A stretch of DNA of 64,000 nucleotides from CAYNFR01 sp964616755 (GTDB taxonomy: Bacteria > Bacteroidota > Bacteroidia > Chitinophagales > Saprospiraceae), in the NCBI GenBank assembly GCA_964616755.1, contig CAZTSI010000013.1, positions 1 through 64,000 on the forward strand. The letters are read 5' to 3'. Below the pieces are notes generated by a model. That model was not told the DNA's origin. It saw only the letters and a list, made by a program, of their open reading frames with translations, and did not search any database. Positions within the stretch are counted from its first letter, which is position 1. Each line of letters begins with the position of its first letter. Shown one piece after another: positions 62,956-64,000 of the stretch. A program made the translations under genes and the position numbers.

Positions 62956-64000
62956 TTACGGAATACGCAGGGCTCGTAATAATTGAGATTCGTTTTGTGG
63001 AGAGATCAATTCGAATAATATCATCCCTTGATAATCGATATCGTTGAAGGACAAGCTTAAGGCATTTTCACCCGCGACCAAAGGTAACGGTAAATTCTTG
63101 AGAAGCTGACCATTGAGCGTCATTATGCGCAAATCATAATTCCCCCCTAAGCTCGAGTAAATCTGTACATTGGCAAACTCTGCAAACGGATTTGGAAACA
63201 TAGAAAAACTCTCTTTTGTCGTGGACTCTTGATGCTTTTCCTTAAACCTTAATGATATACTCGATACGTCCGTGATTTGTTTGATCCATTCAGCATCCAT
63301 GGCAGGTGCCAAAGAGAAAAGCTCTTTATCTGTGTTGTGACCAGATGTTTTTATCGTAAAGAGCGTCGATCCTTTGACAATATCTATACTGTTCATAGTG
63401 ATCCAACTTAAGTGGATAATACCGAGTTTGTCATCTACAAAAAAATCGTCTGACGAAATATCCATAGAACCAGGCACTATGTCCACAATACTGACTTGGT
63501 GTGGATCAAAACGTATATGTAGTTCTATTCCCGAGGTCGCTAGCTGCTCCTTTGGGGCACTAAAGATGATGTTAGAGGGTTCTTTTGGGTCTATATTATA
63601 CTCAATGTATTGTATAGATCTTGAAGAAGACTGGTTGCTCTTATAGGCTGAATTAGAGCCATTTAAGTCACCAATCTTTATAGCCATTACATCTTGTCCG
63701 ACAGTAAATCCTGTCAACTGTCTGAGTTGGATTGTCTCATCAAAGGGAAAAGGTGACATTATATTTTCGAACTTTTGCCCCATACGCACAAATCTCCAAG
63801 GCTTCTGACCATTCCTAAACTCGGTATCCATTTGCAAAACAATTCGCTTGAGGCGAACGATATCCGCACCAGTAATGCGCCCATTATTGTCAGCATCTGA
63901 GGCTATTAATTTATAAGGACTATCAAAAGATTTAAAGCCCAAAATATGATTTTGGATCAATAAAATATCGCTTGTCGAAACTCCATCCGATGGCACCCCA
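62956..64000 (-). CDS. T9SS cargo with dockerin-like repeat (5' end outside window)
   Basis: Only the C-terminal 348 residues are in view; the frame is open to the right edge. It starts with a dockerin type I-like pair of calcium loops: DGVSTSDILLIQNHILG and DADNNGRITGADIVRLKRIV. A beta-sandwich part (about 130-250) is followed by a T9SS type A C-terminal domain with FSMFPNPFAEFANVQIYS, LRIMTLNGQLL and a final LLRALRIP. In Bacteroidota such dockerin-like pieces close large surface proteins. Substrate or partner unknown. Confidence 0.85.
   Translation of the reverse strand, partial: GVPSDGVSTSDILLIQNHILGFKSFDSPYKLIASDADNNGRITGADIVRLKRIVLQMDTEFRNGQKPWRFVRMGQKFENIMSPFPFDETIQLRQLTGFTVGQDVMAIKIGDLNGSNSAYKSNQSSSRSIQYIEYNIDPKEPSNIIFSAPKEQLATSGIELHIRFDPHQVSIVDIVPGSMDISSDDFFVDDKLGIIHLSWITMNSIDIVKGSTLFTIKTSGHNTDKELFSLAPAMDAEWIKQITDVSSISLRFKEKHQESTTKESFSMFPNPFAEFANVQIYSSLGGNYDLRIMTLNGQLLKNLPLPLVAGENALSLSFNDIDYQGMILFELISPQNESQLLRALRIP

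Overview
The window reads as a chromosomal stretch of a Bacteroidota bacterium, most likely a Saprospiria-like marine or activated-sludge lineage (the phylum is well supported, the class is a guess). Evidence for the phylum: secreted proteins with type IX secretion system (T9SS) C-terminal domains of the gliding-motility (CHU_C) kind, a PorX regulator, SprB-like repeats, a DUF1800/DUF1501 pair, the fabH-efp-accB-accC order, and several matches to the Bacteroidota promoter element TAnnTTTG. The base composition is moderately AT-rich. A run of ten N at 6159-6168 shows that this is a scaffolded assembly. There is no CRISPR array, prophage, insertion sequence or rRNA; one tRNA (Leu, UAG) is present.

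Layout. 1-6158: an edge region with three phased palindromes, then pfkA (minus), an ornithine aminotransferase with an unusual Cys cluster, an orphan gene, purN, a Vat/CatB-like acetyltransferase and a D-cysteine desulfhydrase/ACC deaminase-like enzyme. 6169-12503 (minus): a T9SS cargo protein, an ABC exporter and the fatty-acid/translation operon fabH-efp-accB-accC. 12708-23980: envelope and secretion, with a thioredoxin-SPOR fusion, two large CHU_C proteins flanking a decayed stretch, a Ca/Na antiporter, tatC, porX and an HD phosphohydrolase. 24058-30667: an OmpA-type protein built from 23-residue repeats, glyA, a DUF2167 membrane protein and an inositol oxygenase. 30773-35214 (minus): DUF1800, Tat-dependent DUF1501 and a secreted cytochrome-c-like protein in one operon. 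35654-39929 (minus): tRNA-Leu, tig, clpP, clpX, truA. 40150-44144: rel/spoT, a Fur-family regulator and purA. 44190-46528: a histidine phosphatase, a family 2 glycosyltransferase and a gene-poor stretch.

46528-50274 (minus) holds the most unusual content: a roughly 1070-residue protein joining a four-helix membrane module, a sugar-lactone-oxidase-type flavoprotein and a patatin lipase, preceded in the same operon by a stand-alone paralogue of the membrane module. 50275-64000: gene remnants, a small periplasmic protein, a GH20 lipoprotein whose catalytic Asp is replaced by Asn, an M48 protease lipoprotein, mnmA, yqgE-fabD, folE, a LytS/LytTR two-component pair followed by an NTF2-like secreted protein and a beta-propeller lactonase, and a dockerin-like T9SS cargo protein that runs off the right edge.

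Functional themes are envelope biogenesis and secretion (Tat, T9SS, OmpA, SPOR), protein quality control (trigger factor, ClpXP), stringent response and purine synthesis (Rel, PurA, PurN), and lipid metabolism (FabH, FabD, AccBC, patatin fusion). No function was looked up in a database. Assignments rest on reading motifs and recalling families. Promoter, operator and remnant calls are the weakest entries.
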